From Caldilineae bacterium (GTDB lineage: Bacteria; Chloroflexota; Anaerolineae; Epilineales; Epilineaceae): a DNA stretch of 64,000 nucleotides. Both the position numbers and the translations under genes were made by a program. The notes under the pieces are model-generated. The model was not told the origin of the DNA, did no database searches, and saw nothing but the letters and a program-made list of their open reading frames with translations. Shown here in pieces: positions 16,639-24,910 of this stretch (the stretch's first letter is position 1; each line of letters starts with the position of its first letter). The DNA lies in contig JACKBJ010000020.1 of NCBI GenBank assembly GCA_020634625.1, positions 5,212 through 69,211 of the forward strand, written 5' to 3'.

Positions 16639-17728
16639 TGCCGCCTCGGGGGCCGGTCGCCGCGGCCGTCGAAGGCTGCTTCAGGTTCAATCGGCAGACG
16701 CAGGCACGGCACAGAGGCTCTCGGCTCGGATCGAGCGCAGCCCGGAAGCGCCTGGCCCGGCTCGACTCGAGGATCTGCAGCAGGGCTCCGTCCGACGGCC
16801 AACGTCCGATCGGAGGATGGAAGAAACAGGGCCGCACCTGGCCATCGGCCTCGATCACGGCGCTGACCCAGGGGGCGTTGCAGCTGCCGGGCGCCGGCAG
16901 GTGCCCCTCCGAGAGCGCCCGGAAGTGATCCACCAGCCGCGCCTGCAAGCGCGCGGGCGTCTCCACCAGCCGGCACCGCGACTCGGGCTCGGCCCACAGC
17001 GCCTTCAGCTCGTGCTCCAGCGCATCGATCTCGGCTGCATCCGGAAGGAGGCGCCGGCGGGAGCCCTGCGGATCGGCGGCGCTGCGATGGAAGGCCTGGC
17101 TGTGGGCATCGACGGCCAGGAAGGAGAGGCTGTCCAGGTCCAGCTCGATCGCCGTTCGCAGCGTCGCGCGCAGCTGCGTGTGGTTGCCCCGCTGCACGGT
17201 ACATCGCGCGCCGATGTGAAGACCGGGCGCCAGGGACCGCAGCGCGGCCAGCCCCCGGGCGAGCAGGTCGAAGGCGCCGCGCCGGCCCCGAATCCGATCG
17301 TGAACCGCCGGCGGCCCGTCGAGCGAGATCACCAGATCGTCGACATGCCGCGCGATCGGGGCGGCCTGCTCGGCCAGGCCGGGGCCCGCCGCCAGGAGGG
17401 TGATGCCGACGCCACGTCGGGTCAGCGGCGCGACCAGGCCCCAGAGATCGGGATGCAGCAAGGGTTCGCCGCCCGAGAGCAGCACCCGCGACAAGCCGGC
17501 GGCCCGCCAGGCATCCGCTTCGGCGGCCAGGGCCGCGCCATCCAGCCGGCTGCCGCGCCCCTGGCGCCAGATCTCGCACATCCGACAGGCCAGCCCGCAG
17601 CCCGATTGCGGCTCGAGCACCAGCAGCGGCAAGCCGAGCATCCCGGCCCCGCTGGCCATGGCGCTTCGGCTTGCGGTCGCCTCGAAGCGCCCGTCCGTGC
17701 CCGGCCGCGGGCCCAGGCTGCTGGTCAC
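16631..17728 (-). CDS. radical SAM protein with SPASM-like C-terminal cysteines
   Basis: A 365-residue radical SAM enzyme. Cys44, Cys48 and Cys51 in SGCGLACRMCEIW bind the [4Fe-4S] cluster that cleaves S-adenosylmethionine, and LLSGGEPLLHPDL is the GGE motif. The C-terminus has extra cysteines (PGSCNAPW, GQVRPCFFHP and LCRACVCRLNL), the pattern of SPASM/twitch domains that bind auxiliary clusters, as in peptide-modifying and cofactor enzymes. No precursor peptide gene was found nearby. The ATG overlaps the preceding methyltransferase stop by four bases (ATGA), so it is translated as the last member of the 23933-16631 operon. The substrate is unknown. Confidence 0.85.
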   Translation of the reverse strand: MTSSLGPRPGTDGRFEATASRSAMASGAGMLGLPLLVLEPQSGCGLACRMCEIWRQGRGSRLDGAALAAEADAWRAAGLSRVLLSGGEPLLHPDLWGLVAPLTRRGVGITLLAAGPGLAEQAAPIARHVDDLVISLDGPPAVHDRIRGRRGAFDLLARGLAALRSLAPGLHIGARCTVQRGNHTQLRATLRTAIELDLDSLSFLAVDAHSQAFHRSAADPQGSRRRLLPDAAEIDALEHELKALWAEPESRCRLVETPARLQARLVDHFRALSEGHLPAPGSCNAPWVSAVIEADGQVRPCFFHPPIGRWPSDGALLQILESSRARRFRAALDPSREPLCRACVCRLNLKQPSTAAATGPRGGMV

Positions 17729-18732
17729 GCCGGGGCCCGGTCCGAGCTTGGATGGGCCAGGAGCAGCGGGAAGTCGGCCGACTCGCGACCGGTAGCCAGC
17801 CGCCGTCGCAGGCGATGCCAGCGCCAGCTGCGGCCGTGTCGGGGGCTGATCCAGGTCCAGGTCAGCCCCAGCTGCCGCCCCAGCTCGTGGATCTCCGTCA
17901 CGGCGAGAAACTCACGGCTGTCCAGGGCATCCGAGGCAAAGCCGTAGCGGCTCAAGTAGTCCGAACGTCGACCGCTCCGCATGGCGGCGCCGGCAGCCGC
18001 ATCCCGATACACCGGCGAGTCCATGATGACGATTCGACCGCCCGGGGCCAGGACCCGGAGCGCCTCGCGCAGGCTGTCGCCGTAGTCGGAGCTGTAGTGG
18101 AAGCTGGCGTTGTAGACGACGAGGTCGGCCTGGTGGTCGGCCAAGGGCAGCCGGTCGAAGTCGGCCAGCAGCGTTGGAAAGGGCGCCGGGAGATCGGCTT
18201 GGAGCAGGCCGGCGGCACCCAGACCGAGCGTCGGATGGCTCGAGAGGTCGACCGCGACCGGCCGATGGCCCAGCAGGGCCAGGCGTCGGCTGAGCCAGGC
18301 CTGCCCCGCACCCAGATCGAGCACCCGAAGCCCGATCCCGGGGTCGAGGCTCAACACCTGCTCGACCAGGCAATCGAAGCTGGCGGCGCGGATGTACCAC
18401 TCCCAGGCGAGAGGGTGGCCCGGGTCGGGCCAGGGCAGATCGCGCAGCATCGCGACGTCGCGACCGCGGCCTTCGGCCGCGCGCACCGCCTCGTACTCGC
18501 TCAGAAAGCGCTGGATGCGCGGCGTGGTGGGCCGAAAGTCCCAGGCGGACGGCCCCGGCGGGGCTGGGTCCGTCGCCAGGAGTCCCGACGCCGAGTCTGC
18601 CTCCGAAACCGGACGGGGCGTGCGTCGATAGACCCGCCCGCAAGCCTCGCAGCGCAGCTCGGGTCGGGCATCGACCTCGCTCGGGCCCAGTCGGGTCCGG
18701 CAGTCCGGGCAGGCGAGCTGGGGCCAGATCAT
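17725..18732 (-). CDS. SAM methyltransferase with N-terminal zinc ribbon
   Basis: A 335-residue class I methyltransferase. The N-terminal zinc ribbon uses Cys8, Cys11, Cys28 and Cys31 (LACPDCR and LRCEACGRVY), as in Trm112-like domains fused to methyltransferases. After a Pro-rich spacer come the SAM-binding motif LRVLDLGAGQAWLSRRLA (about residues 135-152), the post-I acidic VAVDLS and LPLADHQADLVVYNASFHYS. This arrangement occurs in natural-product and lipid-modifying methyltransferases; the acceptor is unknown here. It overlaps both neighbours by four bases, so it is translationally coupled within the radical SAM operon. Confidence 0.8.
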   Translation of the reverse strand: MIWPQLACPDCRTRLGPSEVDARPELRCEACGRVYRRTPRPVSEADSASGLLATDPAPPGPSAWDFRPTTPRIQRFLSEYEAVRAAEGRGRDVAMLRDLPWPDPGHPLAWEWYIRAASFDCLVEQVLSLDPGIGLRVLDLGAGQAWLSRRLALLGHRPVAVDLSSHPTLGLGAAGLLQADLPAPFPTLLADFDRLPLADHQADLVVYNASFHYSSDYGDSLREALRVLAPGGRIVIMDSPVYRDAAAGAAMRSGRRSDYLSRYGFASDALDSREFLAVTEIHELGRQLGLTWTWISPRHGRSWRWHRLRRRLATGRESADFPLLLAHPSSDRAPA

Positions 18733-19595
18733 GGTCGATGCCCCGTGCCCGCCGCCTGGCCATCCAGCCGAAGATAGCGGGCGACGTAGTGATCCGAGAG
18801 CCGATCCGCCAGCGGCAGCCGCTCGATCCGGCGCTCCACCGCCGCCAGGACCTCGAGCGCCCTCGGCCGGCCCCGGAGCCAGGCGGCCTGATCGGTCGGC
18901 GGCAGGAGCAGACCGAGCGCCGCTCGACCGAGGGGCCGGAAGCCCGGCGCGAGCGCACGATCGAGGCGAGCCGGACCGGGATAGGCGAGGCGCAAGGGCA
19001 TGCCGCCGATCCGAGCCGGGCCCGCGTTCGGCCGAAGCCTGCGCAAGGCACGCGGGTCGAGACGCAGGCCGAAGCCGAGCAGCTCCCAGACGCAGACGGG
19101 ACCCATCGGCACCAACAGGAGCCTCGCACCTGGGCGCAGCCGCTGGGCGATCGCGGTCCCCAGGGCCGGTAGATCGGCGATGCAGTTGAGCACGCCGAAG
19201 CTGGCGAAAGCCCCGTCGTAGGGACCCTCGAGCTCGGGCAGCTCGGCCAGACGCTCGGCCGGCGCATGCGCCAGCCGCAAGCCGGACGGTCTACCGGCTT
19301 CCTCCCAGCGCCGGCGCGCCTGGGTCAGCATGCCGGCCGAGGCGTCGATCGCGTCGACCGCGAGCCCGCGCCGCACCAGGTGCAGCGCATCGATGCCGGT
19401 ACCACAGCCCAGCTCCAGCAGGCGCTCGCCGGGCGCGAAGCTCGCGTCGAGGTGGCGCCACACGGCCGCGCGCAGCAGCCGCCCGAGGGGCGAGGCGCTG
19501 AAACGCGCATCGTAGTCCTCCGCCAGACCGTCGAATGCCGCCGGTCCGGCCGGAGGCGCCAGACGGATCGCGCCCCCGATCTCCGAGTCCACCAT
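18729..19595 (-). CDS. class I SAM methyltransferase
   Basis: A 288-residue class I methyltransferase with FDGLAEDYDARFSASPLGRL, a typical N-terminal segment of the Methyltransf_11/25 type, followed by motif I LLELGCGTGIDALHLVRRG and post-I VDAIDASAGML. The last 130 residues are family-specific and end SDHYVARYLRLDG. The start at 19595 is the only ATG near the domain boundary, although no ribosome site is evident; it leaves 61 bases after the B12 radical SAM gene, the largest gap in the operon. The stop overlaps the next gene (ATGA). The substrate is not inferable. Confidence 0.8.
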   Translation of the reverse strand: MVDSEIGGAIRLAPPAGPAAFDGLAEDYDARFSASPLGRLLRAAVWRHLDASFAPGERLLELGCGTGIDALHLVRRGLAVDAIDASAGMLTQARRRWEEAGRPSGLRLAHAPAERLAELPELEGPYDGAFASFGVLNCIADLPALGTAIAQRLRPGARLLLVPMGPVCVWELLGFGLRLDPRALRRLRPNAGPARIGGMPLRLAYPGPARLDRALAPGFRPLGRAALGLLLPPTDQAAWLRGRPRALEVLAAVERRIERLPLADRLSDHYVARYLRLDGQAAGTGHRP

Positions 19596-19656
19596 GCGTT
19601 CAGGCTGCCACCGAATCGGCTCCCGGTCCAGCCGTCTGCCTCGGGACCCCGGTCGA

Positions 19657-21063
19657 TCACGCCTCGCGCTCCCAGGCCCGCAGGCGCATGGCCAGTCGCG
19701 CCCTGGCGATGCCCCACAGCGCGCCTGACGCCGCGCGCCATCGGATGCCGCCCTCGGACGGACGCCTGGCGACAGCCAGCGCCAGGCGCGCCTGCAGCAG
19801 GCGCGATGCAGCGGCGTAGTAGCGCTTCGATCGACGCCCGCGAATCGCATGGTCGCGGTCGGAGCCCGCCTGCCAGGGCTTGAGCGCCACGATCCGATCC
19901 GCGACCTCGGCGTGGTAGGGCGTGCCGCGGATCGGGTAGGCGACCGTGCTCAGACAGCGGTCGGGCCGGATCCGGGCCACTTCGGCGACGGTCGCTTCGA
20001 TGTCGCTTCGCGTCTCGCCCGGGTAGCCCCACATCACGAACATGCCGACCGCGATCTCCTGCCGCCGAAGCGCGTCGGCGGCACGGCGCAGCTGGGCCAG
20101 GGTGATTCCGCGCTCCATGGCGTCGAGGATGCGCTGCGAGCCGCTCTCGGCGCCCAGCCAGACCCGATAGCAGCCGAGCTCGGCCAGCAGCCGCGCCACC
20201 TCGTCGTCGACCCGGTCGGCGCGAGTGATGCACTCGAAGGGCAGCCGCAGCTGCCGCGCGCGCATCTCGGCGGCGAAGTCCCGCAGCCAGCGCGTGCTGG
20301 CCGTGAACACGTCGTCGGCGTACCAGAGCTGGTCGGGCCGAAAGCGGTCGTGCAGCCAGGCCACCTCGTCGGCGACGTCGGCCGCCGGGCGTCGGGCATG
20401 GCGGTGACCGAAGACGGCATGGCTGCACCAACGGCAGCGCCAGGCGCAGCCGCGAGCCGTCACCAGGTTCAGCGAGCTTCGCCCATGGTGTCGACGCCAG
20501 CAGTCCAGATAGGGGGCCAGATCGATGGCTTCACGATCGGGCCAGGGCAGGTCGCCGAGATTGCCCAGGTTCGGACGGGGCGGCGTCCGAAAGCAGCGCC
20601 CGTCGGCATCGAGAAAGCTGAGGCCGGCGATCGAGGCCAGGTCTTGGGTCCCGGCCCGATCGAGGGCCGGCAGCAGCTCGGCCAGAGTGCGCTCACCTTC
20701 GCCGTGGACGACCACGCTGGCGCCGGCAGCCAGATACTCGGCGGCATTCTCGGCCGGGTCCGGTCCACCCATCACGATCCACCGCCCCCATGCGCGACCG
20801 ACGCGGATCAGGTCGAGCGCGGCGCCGCGCGTCATCAGGTTGGCGTAGATGCCCAGCACCGGCGCGTCGCATCGGGCCAGCCGATCCAGATGCCTGGCTC
20901 GGCTGTCGAAGGTGCAGTCGACCACGTCCACCCCGAATCCATCGCGCTTCAGGTAGGGAGCCAGGCTGAGCAGCCCCAAGGGCGGATACGGCTTCATGTA
21001 GCGCCGCTCGTGGACGTCCTCCGCCAAGCGGTAGGCATGGGTCAGCACGAGGTCCTGGCGCAT
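19657..21063 (-). CDS. B12-binding-domain radical SAM protein (second of a tandem pair)
   Basis: A 468-residue enzyme. Residues 1-150 form a Rossmann-like cobalamin-binding domain (KPYPPLGLLSLAPYLKRDGF, IVMGGPDP, VVHGEGERTL). The radical SAM domain carries Cys206, Cys210 and Cys213 in RGCAWRCRWCSH, then LWYADDVFT, GAESGSQRILDAMERG, and WGYPGET. B12 radical SAM enzymes methylate unactivated carbons or catalyse rearrangements and ring closures. It shares many motifs with the adjacent gene, so the two are probably a tandem duplication. It starts six bases after the stop of that gene. The substrate is unknown. Confidence 0.87.
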   Translation of the reverse strand: MRQDLVLTHAYRLAEDVHERRYMKPYPPLGLLSLAPYLKRDGFGVDVVDCTFDSRARHLDRLARCDAPVLGIYANLMTRGAALDLIRVGRAWGRWIVMGGPDPAENAAEYLAAGASVVVHGEGERTLAELLPALDRAGTQDLASIAGLSFLDADGRCFRTPPRPNLGNLGDLPWPDREAIDLAPYLDCWRRHHGRSSLNLVTARGCAWRCRWCSHAVFGHRHARRPAADVADEVAWLHDRFRPDQLWYADDVFTASTRWLRDFAAEMRARQLRLPFECITRADRVDDEVARLLAELGCYRVWLGAESGSQRILDAMERGITLAQLRRAADALRRQEIAVGMFVMWGYPGETRSDIEATVAEVARIRPDRCLSTVAYPIRGTPYHAEVADRIVALKPWQAGSDRDHAIRGRRSKRYYAAASRLLQARLALAVARRPSEGGIRWRAASGALWGIARARLAMRLRAWEREA

Positions 21064-21069
21064 GCCGGC

Positions 21070-22638
21070 TCAACCCGCGTCCGCGGCCAAGGAGAGTCGG
21101 CTCGGCTCGGCGGATCGTGCCGCGGCCTCGCCGGCCGCCAGCGCCAGCCACGCGGCCTGCGCCTCCGCCAGCTCCCGCTCGGCCTCCTGACGCTCCAGGG
21201 CGCCGAGCGGCCGATCCAGGTTCAGCATCGCCGCGTGCTCGCGATGCAGGGCCGCATGCAAGGCCCGGTAGAAGTCGGTCCGGTACGTTCCCTGGAACAG
21301 CATCGCCAGGTCGCGGCTGTCCTCCCAGTGGTCCTGCCGGCCCATTCCGGCGGCGACCCGGGCATGAAAGGGCGTGCCGGGCAAGGGATAGCTGACCGAG
21401 ACCCCGATCGCGTCGGGTCTGAGCCGGCGCACCAGATCGGCGCTGGCCTCGATGTCGGTCCAGACCTCGCCGGGATAGCCCAGCTGCAGGAAGAAGGCCA
21501 CACGAATGCCATGGCGGCGCAGCCGCTCGACCGCGGCCGGAAGCTCGGTCGACCGATAGCCCTTCTGCATGGCATCCAGGATCCGCTGGGAGCCGCTCTC
21601 GACCCCCAGCCATAGCTCCTCGCAGCCCGCCCTCGCGAGGCCCTCGGCATAGGCCTCGTCGATCAGGTCCACCCGACTCTGGGCCTGAAAGGGAAGCCGC
21701 AGCTTGCGCCTGGCCATCGCGGCGCCGAAGGCCGACGTCCATCCCGGCGCCAGCCCGAAGACATCGTCGACGAACCAGATGCGGTCGGGTGCCGCGCTCG
21801 CCGCCAGCTCGGCCAGCTCCTCCGCCACGGCCTCGGGCGACCGGGCGGCGTGCCGCCGCCCCCAGATCGGACGCGCGCACCAGTTGCAGGCATAGGGACA
21901 ACCGCGAGAAGCGGCCACGTTCAGGCGGAAGTGGCCGTGCGCCGCGTGCCAGATGCGGCGATAGGCATCCAGGTCGACCAGATCGCGCGCCGGCGGCTCG
22001 AATCGGTCGGGCCGGGTCTCGATCGGCCGCTGGCGACCCGGCCGCGGGTCCGTGCCGGGAAGGACCAGACCCGCCACGTCGCCCAGGACCTCCTCACGCG
22101 CAAGCGGCCCCGATTGCAGCAAGCGGTGGGCCGCCTCGACCAGCGTCTGCTCACCTTCGCCGACGATCACGGCGGTCGCGCCGGCGGCGAGCCAGGCACT
22201 GGGCAGGTCGCTGGGGTCGGAACCGTGGACGAGCACGGGCAATCCGGCGCGGCGAGCCGACTCGAGCATGCTCAGCCCGGCCTGGCGCATGCGCGTCAAA
22301 CACATCTTCGAGAGCCAGTTGAAGCTGTCCTCGTAGATGGCAACCAGCTTGGGGCGGCAGGCCTCGATCGCGGCCGGAAAGGCCTCGGGTCCCGGCGCCA
22401 GCATGGCGTCGAAGAGGGCCACCCGAAGGCCCGCCTTGCGCAGGGCTGCCGCGGCGTAGAGCGTGCCGAGCGGGGGATAGGGCATCTGACGTTGAACCTG
22501 TTTCGGATCCAGCGCCATGAACAGGGAATGGGTCAGGAGCAGGTCCACCGCCTGTCCGCCACGATCGGCGCGACAGTGCGGCGCACGGGGCTCCGAAGCG
22601 GACGGGCTCGGGCGCCCCGCCCCGGGCACTGGCATCAC
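21070..22638 (-). CDS. B12-binding-domain radical SAM protein (first of a tandem pair)
   Basis: Paralogue of the following gene. The cobalamin-binding domain shows MPYPPLGTLYAAAALRKAGL and VIVGEGEQTLVEA; the cluster ligands are Cys247, Cys251 and Cys254 in RGCPYACNWCAR; later motifs are IWFVDDVFGL, GVESGSQRILDAMQKG and LGYPGE. The ATG at 22638 overlaps the upstream stop (ATGA), as at other junctions of this operon. However, the first 30 residues are Pro/Arg-rich and unlike the paralogue; an in-frame GTG at 22548 would start directly at DLLLTHSLFM and is a serious alternative. The C-terminal 100 residues differ most between the pair, perhaps reflecting different substrates. Confidence 0.86.
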   Translation of the reverse strand: MMPVPGAGRPSPSASEPRAPHCRADRGGQAVDLLLTHSLFMALDPKQVQRQMPYPPLGTLYAAAALRKAGLRVALFDAMLAPGPEAFPAAIEACRPKLVAIYEDSFNWLSKMCLTRMRQAGLSMLESARRAGLPVLVHGSDPSDLPSAWLAAGATAVIVGEGEQTLVEAAHRLLQSGPLAREEVLGDVAGLVLPGTDPRPGRQRPIETRPDRFEPPARDLVDLDAYRRIWHAAHGHFRLNVAASRGCPYACNWCARPIWGRRHAARSPEAVAEELAELAASAAPDRIWFVDDVFGLAPGWTSAFGAAMARRKLRLPFQAQSRVDLIDEAYAEGLARAGCEELWLGVESGSQRILDAMQKGYRSTELPAAVERLRRHGIRVAFFLQLGYPGEVWTDIEASADLVRRLRPDAIGVSVSYPLPGTPFHARVAAGMGRQDHWEDSRDLAMLFQGTYRTDFYRALHAALHREHAAMLNLDRPLGALERQEAERELAEAQAAWLALAAGEAAARSAEPSRLSLAADAG

Positions 22639-23933
22639 CGAGACGCGCCGGCTTCGGCCCGGCTCGGCGATGCTGCCGGGCTTCCGAGCGCTAGGGGGTT
22701 CGGCCCCCCCATGGCCGCGCGCCCGGTCGAGGGGACTTGGCCGGGAGCCCGGCGTTCGAGGCCGGGCTCGTCGAGACCCGCCCGACTCAGCGGCTCCAGC
22801 AGCGCCGTAGCGACCCGCTTCGGGCGGCCGTCCAACCAGACGGCCTCCGCCGGCTGGTCCAGGGCATCGAAGAGCCAGGACAGATCCGGATCGGCCACGA
22901 GCGGCCTGCCCGAGGCCATCACCAGCCGCAGGTCGGCGCGCCGCCGATCCAGGAGCTGCTCCGCCGGCGACCGGCCGTCGTCGCGCAACACGACCAGGTC
23001 GGCCGGCGCGCCCGCCGCAAGCCTCCCGGCCTGGGGTCGGCCGCAGAGTCGTGCGCCATGCCAGGTGACCATCGCCAAGAGCCCCGCCGCGTCGACCAGG
23101 CCGGTCGACGCGGCGCAGCGCAGCTCGTCGAGCAGGTCACGCGAGCCGGTCATGCGCGAGTCGGTGCCCAGAGCGGCGAGGCCGCGGGCCGCGAAAGCCC
23201 GCGGGTCGGCGACCTGCCCGAACAGGCGCTGGTTGCTGGCCGGACACCAGACCATCCCGACTCCGGCCGCCAGGGCCGCCGACCGCTGCGCGGGCAGCAG
23301 TCCGACCGCGTGCACCAGTCGCGTCCCGGGCCGCAGCGCACCGGCTTCGACCAGGTCGGCGAACTCGGTGGCTGCCCGTGCGCCGATGCCTTCGGCGGCG
23401 TGCACGAACCAGGGCCGTCCCGGGGGGCATTCGGCCAGGCTGGCCCGCAGGTCGGGGCCGTAGCTGCCGGCGAGCGCGAGGGAGTGCGCCCAGCCGAGGT
23501 CGGCGACGACATGGGTCGGAAAGCCGGGTTCGTCGAAGATCGTCAGCCAAGGATCATGGTGCACCACGGTGGTGACACCCGCCAACGCGTTGGCCAGGCC
23601 GCCCTGCCAGGCGCGCCGGCCCGCCGGGATGCCTCGCAGCCGCCGAAACTCGGGCTGCTCGATGCGCGACCGCATCGCGACGATCCAGTCGGCGGCGTGG
23701 CGGTAGCCACCGCCGGCGGGCGTGGCCGGGAAGCAATCCAGCTGGAGGTGGGCGTGGGCGTTGACCAGACCCGGCAGGATCAGGTGCCCGTCCAGGGCCA
23801 CCCGGTGACCGGCCGATCGGCGAGCCCCTTCCGCTCGATCGACGCGCGCACCGCGCAGGCGCAGCGTCGCCCTCCGCGACCCGTTCCGCGCCGCAGAGGC
23901 GATTCGCGCCCCCACCAGCTCGATCTCGGTCAC
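22635..23933 (-). CDS. amidohydrolase-superfamily metal-dependent hydrolase
   Basis: First gene of the radical SAM operon. The 432-residue protein belongs to the ATZ/TRZ/cytosine-deaminase-like branch of amidohydrolases: His60-x-His62 in LPGLVNAHAHLQLD, a central WFVHAAEG, RLVHAVGLL and the metal-binding aspartate in ALGTDSRMTGSRDLL. Such enzymes deaminate or hydrolyse ring C-N bonds. GTG at 23933 is chosen because GGGAGG lies seven bases upstream and the protein starts at the first strand of the composite beta-sandwich. Aminofutalosine deaminase belongs to the same branch, but no futalosine-pathway partner is present, so I do not use that name. Confidence 0.82.
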   Translation of the reverse strand: MTEIELVGARIASAARNGSRRATLRLRGARVDRAEGARRSAGHRVALDGHLILPGLVNAHAHLQLDCFPATPAGGGYRHAADWIVAMRSRIEQPEFRRLRGIPAGRRAWQGGLANALAGVTTVVHHDPWLTIFDEPGFPTHVVADLGWAHSLALAGSYGPDLRASLAECPPGRPWFVHAAEGIGARAATEFADLVEAGALRPGTRLVHAVGLLPAQRSAALAAGVGMVWCPASNQRLFGQVADPRAFAARGLAALGTDSRMTGSRDLLDELRCAASTGLVDAAGLLAMVTWHGARLCGRPQAGRLAAGAPADLVVLRDDGRSPAEQLLDRRRADLRLVMASGRPLVADPDLSWLFDALDQPAEAVWLDGRPKRVATALLEPLSRAGLDEPGLERRAPGQVPSTGRAAMGGPNPLALGSPAASPSRAEAGASR

Positions 23934-24174
23934 CTCACGACCTCCCATCCGGTCGGACCCGATGCCAGCCCCGACACCCGGCTGCAGGCATCGGCGGCGC
24001 AAGGCCGTGCGCCGGTGCTCGACTCCGGCTGGCATGGGGGCGCGCCCGCCCGTATCCTGCCTGGCCGGGACGCTCGCCCCAGGGACTCATGGTAGTCGGC
24101 GCTTCGGCGGGGGTCCAAGCGGCCCGCCCGGGCCCTGCCGACCCTGGCTGGTGCCACGCAATCGGAAGGTCGAG

Positions 24175-24849
24175 ATGGACGAACCCGAAGTGCTGCCGCC
24201 CCGTGCGGCCTACGACCGCTGGGCGCCGAGCTACGCGCAGTCGGGCCGAAATCCGCTCACCCGAGCGGGCCAGGACCTGCTCGAGAGCCTGTTGCCGCCC
24301 TTGGTCGATATGGACCTGCTCGACCTGGCCTGCGGCGACGGCCGGTGGACCGAGCAGGCCCTGGCGGCCGGAGCGCGGAGCTGCATCGCTGCTGATTTCA
24401 GCGCCGGCATGCTGGGCGCCGCGCGCGCGCGACTCCCAGGCGCGCCACTGGTGGCGGCCGACATGCATCGCCCCCCCTTCCGGGCCGAGAGCTTCGACCT
24501 GGTGATCCTCGCGCTGGCGCTGAGCCATGCCCGCCGGCCGGCGCTGGTCATCGACGCCTGCGCCGTCCTGCTGCGTCGCGCGGGGCGGCTGGCGATCCTC
24601 GACCTGCATCCGAGCGCGGCCGAACGCGGCTGGCACCGCAGCTTCCGTGACGAAGCCGGCCGGCGCCTGGCGGTCGCCTGGCAGCCCTGGTCGATCGATG
24701 CGGTGGAAGACCTCATGCGCTCGGCCGGGCTGGACCTCGAAGCGCGGCGCGAGGTCACGCTTGACCCGGATCGGCTGCCGACGCCGGCGCCCTCCAGCGC
24801 CAGCGCCGGACCGGCACTGTACGCCCTGGTCGCGAGACGAGCCCCGTGA
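24175..24849 (+). CDS. class I SAM methyltransferase, divergent from the radical SAM operon
   Basis: A 224-residue class I methyltransferase. GGAAGG lies five bases before the ATG at 24175. The N-terminus AAYDRWAPSYAQSGRNP, motif I DLLDLACGDGRWTEQAL, AADFSAGML and SFDLVILALALSH are typical of Methyltransf_11 proteins related to BioC and ubiquinone-type methyltransferases. The acceptor is unknown. It is transcribed away from the amidohydrolase with 241 bases between the two starts, so joint regulation with the minus-strand operon is plausible but not shown. The 241-base spacer has no convincing -35/-10 pair. Confidence 0.82.
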   Translation: MDEPEVLPPRAAYDRWAPSYAQSGRNPLTRAGQDLLESLLPPLVDMDLLDLACGDGRWTEQALAAGARSCIAADFSAGMLGAARARLPGAPLVAADMHRPPFRAESFDLVILALALSHARRPALVIDACAVLLRRAGRLAILDLHPSAAERGWHRSFRDEAGRRLAVAWQPWSIDAVEDLMRSAGLDLEARREVTLDPDRLPTPAPSSASAGPALYALVARRAP

Positions 24850-24910
24850 CCCGGTCCAGCCCGGCGCATGCGGCGCGATCGGCCGCCGGAGGCGTCGGCC
24901 GACCCTCGCA

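Noticed and set aside
16631..17728. RiPP maturase with a precursor peptide
   Set aside because: The SPASM-like C-terminus is suggestive, but I found no short gene with a leader-core pattern next to it, nor a peptidase or exporter in the operon.
22635..23933. Aminofutalosine deaminase (futalosine menaquinone pathway)
   Set aside because: The amidohydrolase branch fits, but the neighbouring radical SAM enzymes have cobalamin domains unlike MqnC or MqnE and no other mqn gene is present.
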